Source: JBBQHM01 sp038323965 (GTDB taxonomy: Bacteria; Verrucomicrobiota; Verrucomicrobiia; Chthoniobacterales; UBA10450). From it: a stretch of 21,581 bases of DNA. The stretch lies in NCBI GenBank assembly GCA_038323965.1, contig JBBQHM010000031.1, positions 1 through 21,581 of the forward strand, written 5' to 3'. Numbering within the stretch: position 1 is the stretch's first letter; each line of letters opens with the position of its first letter. Positions 1 through 5,738 of the stretch are shown in pieces. A program made the translations under genes and the position numbers. A model generated the notes under the pieces. It searched no databases. It was given only the letters and a program-made list of their open reading frames with translations, and was not told the origin of the DNA.

Positions 1-392
1 CCGGTGAGGACGCCGGTGGCATCGGTGACCCAGACCTGATCGGGTCGATGCACGCTAAGACCTCGCAGGCGGTTAGGCGCGATGGGTCCGCCGTGACGAC
101 TGTCGGTGGTAGCGACGCGATACTTGGAACGCTGCCGAGCAAAGAGTCGCTCCGCACGCATGAGCCGGGCAATGCGGTTACGCCGTCCTGGGCAGCCCAG
201 CGCGTGCGCCAGGCGCGGGCTGCCATAGGTCTGACGGCTACGGGTAAACTCCTCTCGGATGCGCTCACGCAAGCGGGTATTTTCCACCTGACGCGGTCCG
301 GGCATTTGCTGCCGCTCTTTCCAAGCGTAGTAGCCACTGCGTGAGACCAGCAGAGCCTCACATAACCAGGCTAGTTTGTATTGGCCGCTCAT
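1..392 (-). CDS. IS3-family orfB transposase, 3' part beyond the window
   Basis: This frame encodes the N-terminal 130 residues of an IS3 OrfB transposase. It has the usual leader (IEQMSGQYKLAWLCEALLVS), the HTH_21-like segment (RERIREEFTRSRQTYGSPRL), and the linker TTDSRHGGPIAPNRL. It also has the start of the DDE integrase core, VWVTDATGV, whose Asp is the first catalytic acid. The remaining catalytic Asp and Glu lie outside the window. The frame is open further upstream and in -1 register to orfA. The active enzyme of this family is normally an OrfAB fusion made by frameshifting at the A7 run; the ATG at 392 would give only OrfB. Confidence 0.8.
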   Translation of the reverse strand, partial: MSGQYKLAWLCEALLVSRSGYYAWKERQQMPGPRQVENTRLRERIREEFTRSRQTYGSPRLAHALGCPGRRNRIARLMRAERLFARQRSKYRVATTDSRHGGPIAPNRLRGLSVHRPDQVWVTDATGVLT

Positions 393-730
393 CTGCTCGA
401 TTCGGGCATACCTCTGTGCGGCACTTCGGAGAGGATGCCCAGTGATTTTTTTAAGACTTCGCGCTGTTCCAGGAGTTTGGTGTTCTCCGCGCGCAGCCGC
501 CGGATCTCCGCTTCCAATGCTTCCACGCTGCGCCTGGCCTTGGGCTCACTCGGCTTAGGCTGGCGCTCCTGGCCAGCCCAGCGGTAGAGCAGCGGTGGCC
601 GAATCCCTAGCTCAGCCGCTACCTTGGCCGCGCTGCGACCGCTCGCGCGCCATAACTCCAGCGCCTACTGCTTGTACTCATCGCTATAGCTCGCCTTGCT
701 TCGAGCTGGTTTAGATAACTGTGTTTTCAT
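389..730 (-). pseudogene. IS3-family orfA with in-frame TAG at codon 22
   Basis: The minus-strand ATG at 730 is preceded by a strong GAGGAG ribosome site 7 bases upstream. The reading frame encodes an N-terminal segment (KASYSDEYKQ), then a TAG stop at 665-667, then continues in the same frame with a typical transposase HTH (ALELWRASGRSAAKVAAELG) and a coiled segment (ALEAEIRRLRAENTKLLEQR). It ends at a TGA (389-391) overlapping the orfB ATG as ATGA. The length of 114 codons is normal for IS3 orfA. The codon at the stop would be Glu with one base change (GAG to TAG), so this looks like recent point inactivation rather than old decay. Translation of the rest could restart only weakly. It could be a sequencing error. 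Confidence 0.8.
446..452 (-). promoter_or_regulatory. A7 slippery run for programmed -1 frameshift
   Basis: On the minus strand orfA reads TTA AAA AAA TCA. Slipping one base back on the run of seven A joins orfA to the orfB frame (LKK then ITGHPLRSAAQRYARIEQM). This is the usual way IS3-family elements make the OrfAB transposase. The run is intact although orfA upstream is broken. Confidence 0.7.
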
Positions 731-737
731 GTGGGTT

Positions 738-743
738 CTCCTC
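738..743 (-). promoter_or_regulatory. Shine-Dalgarno site of IS3 orfA
   Basis: GAGGAG on the minus strand lies 7 bases before the ATG at 730. It fixes the orfA start and shows that the broken orfA began as a well-translated gene. Confidence 0.6.
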
Positions 744-778
744 GGGTTTTGACCCTTCGCCCACTGTCCGTCAAATCA

Positions 779-1104
779 ATGCAACCCTAATACGACCCCA
801 TTTCTTCCTCCCATTTCTTCCTCCATACAGATGTGACCCCTATTCTCCGTGCCCCGTCGTAAACGTTGTAGACCCTCGAACCCAATTCCGCCCGCTTAGT
901 GCTTAGCAACTTGTGGCCGCAAAATGTCAATATAGACGTGATCACTATTCTCCCCTTGTCAAGATTTGTTGACTGACCCCTATCTGTCCCTATCTGTCCT
1001 TCCCTATCTGTCCTTAACGAGTAATGGTGCTACCAAATCATAAGTTTGGGCAACACGCCCTATAGATGTGGCCCTATCTCGCTCTATCTCGCTCTACTAC
1101 TCTT
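779..1104. repeat. Gene-free repeat region with copies of the TAGATGTGACCCC unit
   Basis: I see no convincing gene here. The stretch holds three copies of a unit whose core is TAGATGTGACCCCTATTC: 825-848 (near perfect), 929-955 (TAGACGTGATCACTATTC) and 1061-1080 (TAGATGTGGCCCTATCTC). Short tandem repeats lie around them: CCATTTCTTCCTC twice at 798-823, CCTATCTGTCC at 979-989, 989-999 and 1003-1013, and CTATCTCG-type units at 1073-1095. All core copies point the same way. The region separates the IS3 element from the immunity gene, whose stop at 1105 lies 25 bases past the last copy. Confidence 0.6.
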
Positions 1105-1827
1105 CTACAGGCCGACCAGACTTATACAGGCATCTATTCGCGAAATCGTGATCTGAATCATCCGCCGACGGCGCGACGGCGCGTTTGCTCGGAGCTGAGC
1201 TTCGATTTCCCACGTATCATTTCGTTCGTCGATCGAAAGCGAATCGACCGTGCCAAATCGGCTTATGACGGACATCGCTATGGCTTGCGCTGTCTCTCGA
1301 GCGTTAACAATGCCCTGCGTTGTAAGTTCTGCCGCCCCGTTGGAAGCGCTAACGCTAATGTCGGGGATTGCTGAGAGCCGCCACTGTTGTCGCGGCGGTC
1401 GCCACTGTGTGGACAGATATAAAAACCGGCCGGAATCATTGGCGATCACCGCACGTAGGACGCCACCTAGAAATATCGGCGCATCACGCTTCTCCAGATC
1501 AACACCTAAATTACCGGTCACTTCCCACGTCATGCCCGCTTTCTTCACCGTGTACGGTTGCTGGCGATCAGACGTCTCGCCGCCAACAATTTCGCTAAAA
1601 ACCGCTGTCGCAATCGCTCGTGCCGTGGCCTCGTCTTCAACGAGCGGTCGTTGTGGCTGCGCGTAACCAGCCGTCGCAGTCTCACAGAAGAGCGCAAGGA
1701 GCGCGAGGATAGGCGCGACGCAGACGGCGTCCGCCGTGCCGTAGCAATAGCGCCAGCGACTAACCACCTGGGGGCCTGTCGCGGTGCGCCGGCTCACCGA
1801 GGCCGGGCGACCAATAAATTGCGCCAT
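1105..1827 (-). CDS. Putative exported immunity protein, two NTF2-fold (YbbC/YhhH-like) domains
   Basis: A 240-residue protein directly downstream of, and overlapping by 68 bases, the rhs toxin-tip gene, the usual place for the cognate immunity gene. Residues about 66-142 resemble the NTF2-fold immunity family (YbbC/YhhH type): an Ala-rich helix (EATARAIATAVFSEIVGGE), a TWEVTGNL strand, then GGVLRAVIANDSGRFLYL. Residues about 175-238 repeat the pattern in weaker form (ARETAQAIAMSVISR, TWEIEAQL, IQITISRIDACISLV), so the domain seems duplicated. Residues 37-57 (hydrophobic, ending GYAQ) look like a signal peptide behind an unusually long basic N-terminus. If so, the protein acts outside the cytoplasm. 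The ATG at 1827 is the only ATG before that segment. Family assignment is from pattern memory; the toxin pairing is inference from position. Confidence 0.6.
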   Translation of the reverse strand: MAQFIGRPASVSRRTATGPQVVSRWRYCYGTADAVCVAPILALLALFCETATAGYAQPQRPLVEDEATARAIATAVFSEIVGGETSDRQQPYTVKKAGMTWEVTGNLGVDLEKRDAPIFLGGVLRAVIANDSGRFLYLSTQWRPPRQQWRLSAIPDISVSASNGAAELTTQGIVNARETAQAIAMSVISRFGTVDSLSIDERNDTWEIEAQLRANAPSRRRRMIQITISRIDACISLVGL

Positions 1828-3241
1828 CTTGTTCGCCCGTCCACAGTGCGTAATAGAGGTTCAAATCCGCTTTGGCAGGCCCGATGTTCGCGCCAGGTGC
1901 ACCTGTATGCGCAACCCAATATCCCATCAATGTTGTCCCGGTAGGTGCACTCCCAGGCAGGGAGCCATACGCGTAGTTATAGGGGGACCATGCAACCGTA
2001 TAACCGTACGACCAGTCGCTGTTTGCAAAAATCGTGCCGGCGAGTTCGATTCCGGTGCCGCCCCGATACGCAACAACGGGAATAGCACGATCGATCGCAT
2101 CGTACGCTGCAGACCGTTCACTGGTGAAGCCATTGCCATTTCCACGCCCAACTGTCAGCAGCGAAAACACCGGCACCCCGCCTTGAACGGTCACAACGTT
2201 AGTGAGCCTCATTGGGGGACCGCCATCCGCCAAAATAACTGTGCTACTGCGACCCACGATCTCGCCGATACGCTGTACGACACCACCGGAATTTATGGTC
2301 CACGCGGTCGCTGGCCCAAAGCCCATTAGCCCTTGCTCGAACTCCAGCTGGCCAACTCCGCCGAGGTAAGACATGTCGAATCCCTGCATCCCGCTCACAT
2401 CCCATGCGACACCCTGTGTTAACCCCCCTCCGCCTGAATCAACATCTCCGCCGCCAGCATCAACAGCAGTAGGCCGTCCAATCGATATCGCTCGCATCAT
2501 CGTCGCGGCGCGCTGAGCGTTTAACCCAGACGGGTCGGCATGCGTCAGCGGATTATTCCCGCAGTAGCGATAAAGGTTTGTGGCGTCACCGGCGAAGCCA
2601 CTCGGGTCAGCTTGTACGAACCTGCCGATGTCAGGCGAGTAGAACCTGTTCCTCAGATCGTAGAGACCGATCTCGCTGTACCATTGTTGGCCGGTAAACA
2701 GATGCCGTATGCCATACGCGCTGCCGCCAGTTCGCAAGACGCCCGCTGCATCATAAACAATCGGTGTCCCATGCAGATCGTAGCGATAGGATTCGAGAGC
2801 CTGGCCGCTGGTGTTCGCGATATGCGACGTGCTCCCGCTGCCGTCCTGGTAGTAATACCACGTCAACGTCAAGCTTATGCCCTTGGTTACTCCAGTAGCT
2901 CCATAGACGTAAGCATTGGTTGGCGATGTGCTTCCGCCGTTGTATTCCCCAATTAAATCCCAGCCGTCATACACGTTGTACGTTGGTGATGCGGAACCGA
3001 TCTTTCGGCTAATCTGCCTGTTCATCCCGTCATACTTAAAGGTATCGGTGGTTCCGCCCTTTGTCGCGCTGCGCACACGGTTTTGCGCGTCGTAAGTGTA
3101 GGTAGATCCATCAAGACCGGTCGTCATGTTGCCATTCGCGTCGTAGGTCGCGGCGGTGCCCTTGGTGCGACTGGCATACTGATTCAGGCTATTCGTCGTG
3201 TAGCTGGTAGCTACGCTGTTGTCGCCGGACCCTATTGTCAT
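1760..3241 (-). CDS. 5'-truncated RHS-repeat protein with variable C-terminal toxin-like tip
   Basis: Residues 1-240 are the last part of an RHS/YD-repeat shell: YDANGNMTTG, YTYDAQNRVRSATKGG, YDGMNRQISRK, then the RHS core end (GLYDLRNRFYSPDIGRFVQA, DPSGFAGDATNLYRY) closing with NNPLTHADPSGL. Complete RHS proteins usually exceed 1000 residues, so the N-terminal two thirds or more is missing. The frame is open only briefly upstream of the ATG, and sequence there is a repeat copy, not rhs. Residues 241-493 form the variable tip. A Gly-rich linker (about 260-275) leads to a domain from about 374 (SERSAAYDAIDRA) through GTGIELAGTIF and GYWVAHTGA to YWSPG, resembling DUF4329 tips of RHS proteins. 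Without an N-terminal export or anchoring part it is probably an orphan tip module, not a working effector; it may serve as recombination stock. Confidence 0.7.
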   Translation of the reverse strand: MTIGSGDNSVATSYTTNSLNQYASRTKGTAATYDANGNMTTGLDGSTYTYDAQNRVRSATKGGTTDTFKYDGMNRQISRKIGSASPTYNVYDGWDLIGEYNGGSTSPTNAYVYGATGVTKGISLTLTWYYYQDGSGSTSHIANTSGQALESYRYDLHGTPIVYDAAGVLRTGGSAYGIRHLFTGQQWYSEIGLYDLRNRFYSPDIGRFVQADPSGFAGDATNLYRYCGNNPLTHADPSGLNAQRAATMMRAISIGRPTAVDAGGGDVDSGGGGLTQGVAWDVSGMQGFDMSYLGGVGQLEFEQGLMGFGPATAWTINSGGVVQRIGEIVGRSSTVILADGGPPMRLTNVVTVQGGVPVFSLLTVGRGNGNGFTSERSAAYDAIDRAIPVVAYRGGTGIELAGTIFANSDWSYGYTVAWSPYNYAYGSLPGSAPTGTTLMGYWVAHTGAPGANIGPAKADLNLYYALWTGEQDGAIYWSPGLGEPAHRDRPPGG

Positions 3242-3397
3242 GAAATGTCGAAGATATAGATGTGACCCTCCAATTCCCTCCCCGTAACGATTTGGAGCGC
3301 TAGCGCCTCCTCAAACGCATCCGTAAAATGTCACACAATATAGATGTGACCCCTATTTCCTATTTCCCTATTTAGATGTGACCCCTATTCTCCCCTA
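3242..3397. repeat. Second cluster of the TAGATGTGACCCC repeat unit
   Basis: Three copies in the same orientation as those at 825-1080: 3253-3271 (ATATAGATGTGACCCTCC), 3338-3360 (ATATAGATGTGACCCCTATT) and 3370-3395 (TTTAGATGTGACCCCTATTC). The first two also share an upstream AAATGTC stretch, as does the copy at 929. The cluster starts one base outside the rhs ATG and ends two bases before the stop of the unknown secreted gene. A hairpin GTCACA-N9-TGTGAC sits at 3330-3350. The clusters on both sides make the rhs-immunity module a segment bounded by direct repeats. Confidence 0.65.
3330..3350. repeat. Hairpin GTCACA-N9-TGTGAC within the repeat unit
   Basis: A perfect 6-base inverted repeat with a 9-base loop covers the junction of the AAATGTCACA and TAGATGTGAC parts of one repeat copy. 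The other copies have lost most of the left arm (for example AATGTCGAAG at 3244-3253), so only this copy can fold well. Such hairpins are a feature of REP-type elements moved by Y1 (IS200-like) transposases, but no such transposase gene is in the window. Confidence 0.4.
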
Positions 3398-3859
3398 CTA
3401 GCGGGTCTCCGCTTCGCGAAACTGGGTTTCGAACCAGCGCCACAATACCGCGTTAATCATGACCATACGTCCGTTAATAACGGCACCATAAAGTTCAGGC
3501 TCTCCTCTGAAGTGGTGACCGCCGAGGTAAAAGCTACCAATTGTTCGCCCACCCCGCGATAGCTCACAGCCCCACCGAATATCCACAAACTTAATCTCTG
3601 TTGTGAGGTGCGTCTCTGCCAAGGCTTTTGAAAGGCCGTTAAACAGAGCCGGCGCCTTATCTCGAGTCACACTGCGTCTGTACGAAGCTTGATCACGTAA
3701 TGCGGCGGGAGAGATCGCGACGGCCGTGAGCATTTCGTCACTTAAGTGCATAACCAGCATGTGGTCGGCACGATCCGCCGCAACGCAGAGCCGCGCGCGC
3801 TCGGCCAATGCTTGCGTCGAAAAAAGGAGTACTAACGAACCTTTGAGTATCAATCTCAT
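3398..3859 (-). CDS. Small secreted protein of unknown function
   Basis: The frame is open from 4036, but the ATG at 3859 is preferred because it gives a clean signal peptide: MRLILKGSLVLLFSTQALAE, with a basic start, hydrophobic core and ALA cleavage site. The mature protein is about 134 residues. It carries a short segment rich in Gly and aromatics (GGRTIGSFYLGGHHFRGEPE) and ends in MINAVLWRWFETQF. I do not recognise the family. Two Cys (about 24 and 108) could form a disulfide outside the cytoplasm. Its stop lies two bases from a repeat copy, so it may be another gene of the same accessory island, but the sequence gives no direct sign of toxin or immunity function. Confidence 0.5.
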   Translation of the reverse strand: MRLILKGSLVLLFSTQALAERARLCVAADRADHMLVMHLSDEMLTAVAISPAALRDQASYRRSVTRDKAPALFNGLSKALAETHLTTEIKFVDIRWGCELSRGGRTIGSFYLGGHHFRGEPELYGAVINGRMVMINAVLWRWFETQFREAETR

Positions 3860-3871
3860 TGCAATATAAGA

Positions 3872-4124
3872 ATGCTCCGTTGTGATCAAGCAACTGCGGT
3901 GGCTGTCGCCGGTGCTTGTGCAAAGCAGGCTGACGAAGTTGTAAAAATTATGCTGGCGAACACCGCCAGCGCGCGCAAACGGGGGGAATTGTTCATGGAG
4001 GAGAAGGGAAAATATCGAACCGAATGACTGGCGCAACAGAAATCGTTTGCATAATCGGGAAAATGCTTTAGCCCGCGCGCTGGTCGCACAGCTGGCTTTA
4101 TCGGCGCTCAGCAGCGCGTTTTGA
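3872..4124 (+). pseudogene. Coding-like, apparently frameshifted small gene upstream of iscA
   Basis: From the ATG at 3872 a frame encodes 51 residues with a normal charged-helix composition (KQADEVVKIMLANTASARKR, GELFMEEKGKYRTE) and stops at 4025-4027. One frame over, the sequence reads on without a stop as NIEPNDWRNRNRLHNRENAL, ARALVAQLALSALSSAF, ending in a TGA at 4122-4124 that overlaps the TTG start of iscA. Read together this looks like one gene of roughly 85 codons with a frameshift near 4010-4024, or two fragments. I do not recognise the product. It overlaps only the rejected long version of the minus-strand secreted gene. It could be chance coding potential. Confidence 0.25.
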
Positions 4125-4534
4125 TCTTCGAGCTGGCCGAACTATCTTGGCCCGTGCAGAGCGAGCTGTCGGCGGTACCGCCGGTTAATTTTAAGATCGG
4201 TAACGAACGTCTCGTCAAAGTAACGGAAACGGCCGCGACGCGATTGAATTCACTCCTCGCCAAGCAGGGACGTGCGAGCGGCGCTCTGCGCGTGGCCGTA
4301 ATCGGCGGTGGATGTTCCGGGCTGCAATACAAAATGGATCTGGTGGACGGTCCCGCGAATCGCGACATCATGGTGCACTCGGCGGGCGTGCGCGTCGTGG
4401 TTGATCCGAAGAGCGCACTCTTCGTCAGCGGATCGCTTTTGGATTTCAGCGACGATCTGCAAAAGGGCGGATTCAAAGTCACGAATCCGAACGCAGTCGC
4501 ACACTGCTCCTGCGGCGAAAGTTTCGCGGCGTGA
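4121..4534 (+). CDS. HesB/IscA/ErpA-type A-type iron-sulfur carrier
   Basis: The product carries or inserts Fe-S clusters into apo-proteins in the cytoplasm. The three cluster-binding cysteines of the family are present: C65 in GGGCSGLQY, and C129 and C131 in the C-terminal HCSCGESF. The HesB core runs from about residue 31 (LVKVTETAATRLNSLL) to the end. At 137 residues it is longer than the usual 105-115 because of an N-terminal lead. The start is uncertain: a TTG at 4121 overlaps an upstream stop, and an in-frame GTG lies at 4154; no clear ribosome site supports either. The stop overlaps the next gene's GTG (GTGA), so the two are probably cotranslated. It is similar to IscA, ErpA and SufA; the sequence alone does not separate them. 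Confidence 0.88.
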   Translation: MIFELAELSWPVQSELSAVPPVNFKIGNERLVKVTETAATRLNSLLAKQGRASGALRVAVIGGGCSGLQYKMDLVDGPANRDIMVHSAGVRVVVDPKSALFVSGSLLDFSDDLQKGGFKVTNPNAVAHCSCGESFAA

Positions 4535-5022
4535 CCGATTATTTTGCGCTACTCGCGCAGCCGCGAAAGCCGTGGCTCGATCCTGACCAGCTGCGCGCTG
4601 AATTTCGCCGCCGCGTTAAAATCGAACATCCGGACGCGGCAGTGGCCTCTCCGGATTCCGGTAATACCTTCACTGAACTGAATACGGCGTACCGTGTTTT
4701 GACCGAGCCGTCTTCGCGACTCGCGCATCTTCTGGAACTGGCGGGCGAAAAGGTGGGGCCGATTTCTCAGCCACCAATGGAATTAAGCGATCTCTTCTTC
4801 AGCACTGCTTCGGCAATCGACAAATTGCACGCCGGAAACTCCGCACCAGCCGAAGCACATCTGCAAAAATTGCAGACGCTCCAGGCGACAACGATTGAGT
4901 CGCTGCGCGGTATCGATCAGACGGATATTTCTTCCATCAAGCGAGAGCATGAGAAGCTTTCATACTTTGATCGCTGGATCGGCCAACTTGCACCCCGACT
5001 GCTCGAACGCACTCTCGGCTAA
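4531..5022 (+). CDS. hscB: J-domain co-chaperone, HscB-like
   Basis: The 163-residue product has an N-terminal J domain with the diagnostic HPD tripeptide at 33-35 (KIEHPDAA), which stimulates an Hsp70 ATPase. A second helical part follows, as in HscB proteins (about 170 residues), which present the scaffold IscU to the chaperone HscA. The C-terminal part has the HscB-like features LAHLLEL and ESLRGIDQ-DISSIKREHEKLSYFDRW. The start is the GTG at 4531, overlapping the iscA stop by four bases. IscU, HscA and IscS genes are not in the window, so the partner set must lie elsewhere. Other short J proteins are possible, but length and neighbour favour HscB. Confidence 0.78.
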   Translation: MTDYFALLAQPRKPWLDPDQLRAEFRRRVKIEHPDAAVASPDSGNTFTELNTAYRVLTEPSSRLAHLLELAGEKVGPISQPPMELSDLFFSTASAIDKLHAGNSAPAEAHLQKLQTLQATTIESLRGIDQTDISSIKREHEKLSYFDRWIGQLAPRLLERTLG

Positions 5023-5024
5023 CA

Positions 5025-5038
5025 TGTTCATTTGAACT
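5025..5038. promoter_or_regulatory. LexA operator (SOS box) upstream of lexA
   Basis: TGTTCATTTGAACT matches TGTTC-N4-GAACA at all but the last base. It lies 36 bases before the lexA ATG, just after the hscB stop, and would allow LexA to repress its own gene. The spacer ATTT is identical to that of the box at 5698. A left half-site, TGTTC, recurs at 5064-5068, but its right half is poor. Confidence 0.85.
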
Positions 5039-5073
5039 TGCGACTTTCTCGCAGCGCATTCAATGTTCATTAG

Positions 5074-5697
5074 ATGCTGACTGATGGACAGAAGCGCGTC
5101 CTTGATTTCATTCAATCGGAGCAGCGCGAGAAAGGGGTGACCCCAAGCACCCGCGAGATCCAGATCCATTTCGGTTTTGCCAGTCAGACGTCGGTAATGC
5201 AATACATCGCGACGCTTGAGCGTAAGGGATTTCTTGATCGTCAGGCTCGAAAAGCACGCACGCTGATCACGCCGGTGCAGAAGGTGCGCATCGCGGATAT
5301 TCCGATTTACGGCCAGATTCCTGCCGGCATGTCGACGTTGACCGAGCAGACGGTGGAAGGGCATGTATCGCTCGATATTCGTTCGCTGAATGCCTCCAAA
5401 CATGCCCGGACTTTCGCGCTGCGCGTGCGTGGCGATTCCATGATCGGCGCGCACATTCTCGATGGTGATATTGTCATTCTGGAAGACCGCAAAGAAGTGC
5501 ACAGCGGCGACATTGTCGCGGCTTTGATCGATGAAGAGACGACATTGAAACGTTATGTGGTCGAACATGGGCGACCTTATTTGAAAGCTGAAAACCCTGA
5601 TTTCCCAAATCTTCGCCCAGCGCGCGAGCTGCGCATTCAAGGAGTGATGGTATCGCTGGTGCGCAAACAAATCGCGCCGCTTCGAAAACGGGTTTAA
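5074..5697 (+). CDS. lexA: LexA repressor, SOS regulator with self-cleaving peptidase domain
   Basis: LexA binds operators of DNA-damage genes and is inactivated by RecA-stimulated self-cleavage. The N-terminal winged helix (about 1-65) includes TPSTREIQIHFGFASQTSVM and ends in IATLERKGFL. The C-terminal S24 peptidase part holds the Ala84-Gly85 cleavage bond (QIPAGM), catalytic Ser122 (RGDSMIG) and Lys159 (ETTLKRYV). The full length of 207 residues is normal. The ATG at 5074 gives the standard LexA start (MLTDGQKRVLDFI), though no clear ribosome site precedes it. Operators lie upstream (5025) and immediately after the stop (5698), so it is probably autoregulated and also controls the following imuA-imuB genes. 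Confidence 0.95.
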   Translation: MLTDGQKRVLDFIQSEQREKGVTPSTREIQIHFGFASQTSVMQYIATLERKGFLDRQARKARTLITPVQKVRIADIPIYGQIPAGMSTLTEQTVEGHVSLDIRSLNASKHARTFALRVRGDSMIGAHILDGDIVILEDRKEVHSGDIVAALIDEETTLKRYVVEHGRPYLKAENPDFPNLRPARELRIQGVMVSLVRKQIAPLRKRV

Positions 5698-5711
5698 TGT
5701 TCATTTGAACA
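5698..5711. promoter_or_regulatory. LexA operator (SOS box) upstream of imuA
   Basis: TGTTCATTTGAACA is a perfect TGTTC-N4-GAACA site; one further matching base on each side gives ATGTTCATTTGAACAT at 5697-5712. It begins on the base after the lexA TAA and lies 27 bases before the imuA ATG, so imuA-imuB can be transcribed from their own LexA-controlled promoter rather than only by read-through from lexA. Confidence 0.9.
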
Positions 5712-5738
5712 TGTTCTTCGCTGATGTCATGATCTGGC

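Larger units (their letters stand above)
1..778 (-). mobile_element. IS3-family insertion sequence, one end inside the window
   Basis: Read on the minus strand, this stretch holds the two-ORF arrangement of IS3-family elements: orfA with a helix-turn-helix and leucine-zipper pattern, then orfB in the -1 frame, linked by an A7 slippery run. The orfB product begins an integrase-like transposase and leaves the window at position 1, so the distal end is missing. The upstream terminus is not certain. A plausible end lies near 778, where the plus strand reads CTGTCCGTCAAATCA (a CA terminus) before the unrelated repeat region begins. No second terminal inverted repeat is visible to confirm this. orfA carries a nonsense codon, so this copy is probably inactive. 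Confidence 0.8.

Noticed and set aside
1250..1666. Plus-strand frame of 138 codons opposite the immunity gene
   Set aside because: It is the complement of a gene whose product has domain-like order and a signal peptide; the plus-strand product has neither.
3886..4089. Minus-strand 67-codon frame and the long N-terminal form (to 4036) of the secreted gene
   Set aside because: The internal ATG at 3859 gives a clean signal peptide, while the longer lead looks like translated non-coding sequence.
5064..5077. Third LexA box over the lexA start (TGTTCATTAGATGC)
   Set aside because: The left half is perfect but the right half matches only two of five bases; kept as a half-site remark only.
4960..5670. 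236-codon minus-strand open frame across lexA
   Set aside because: It lies fully antisense to lexA, which has all catalytic residues and operators; the antisense product has no recognisable domain.
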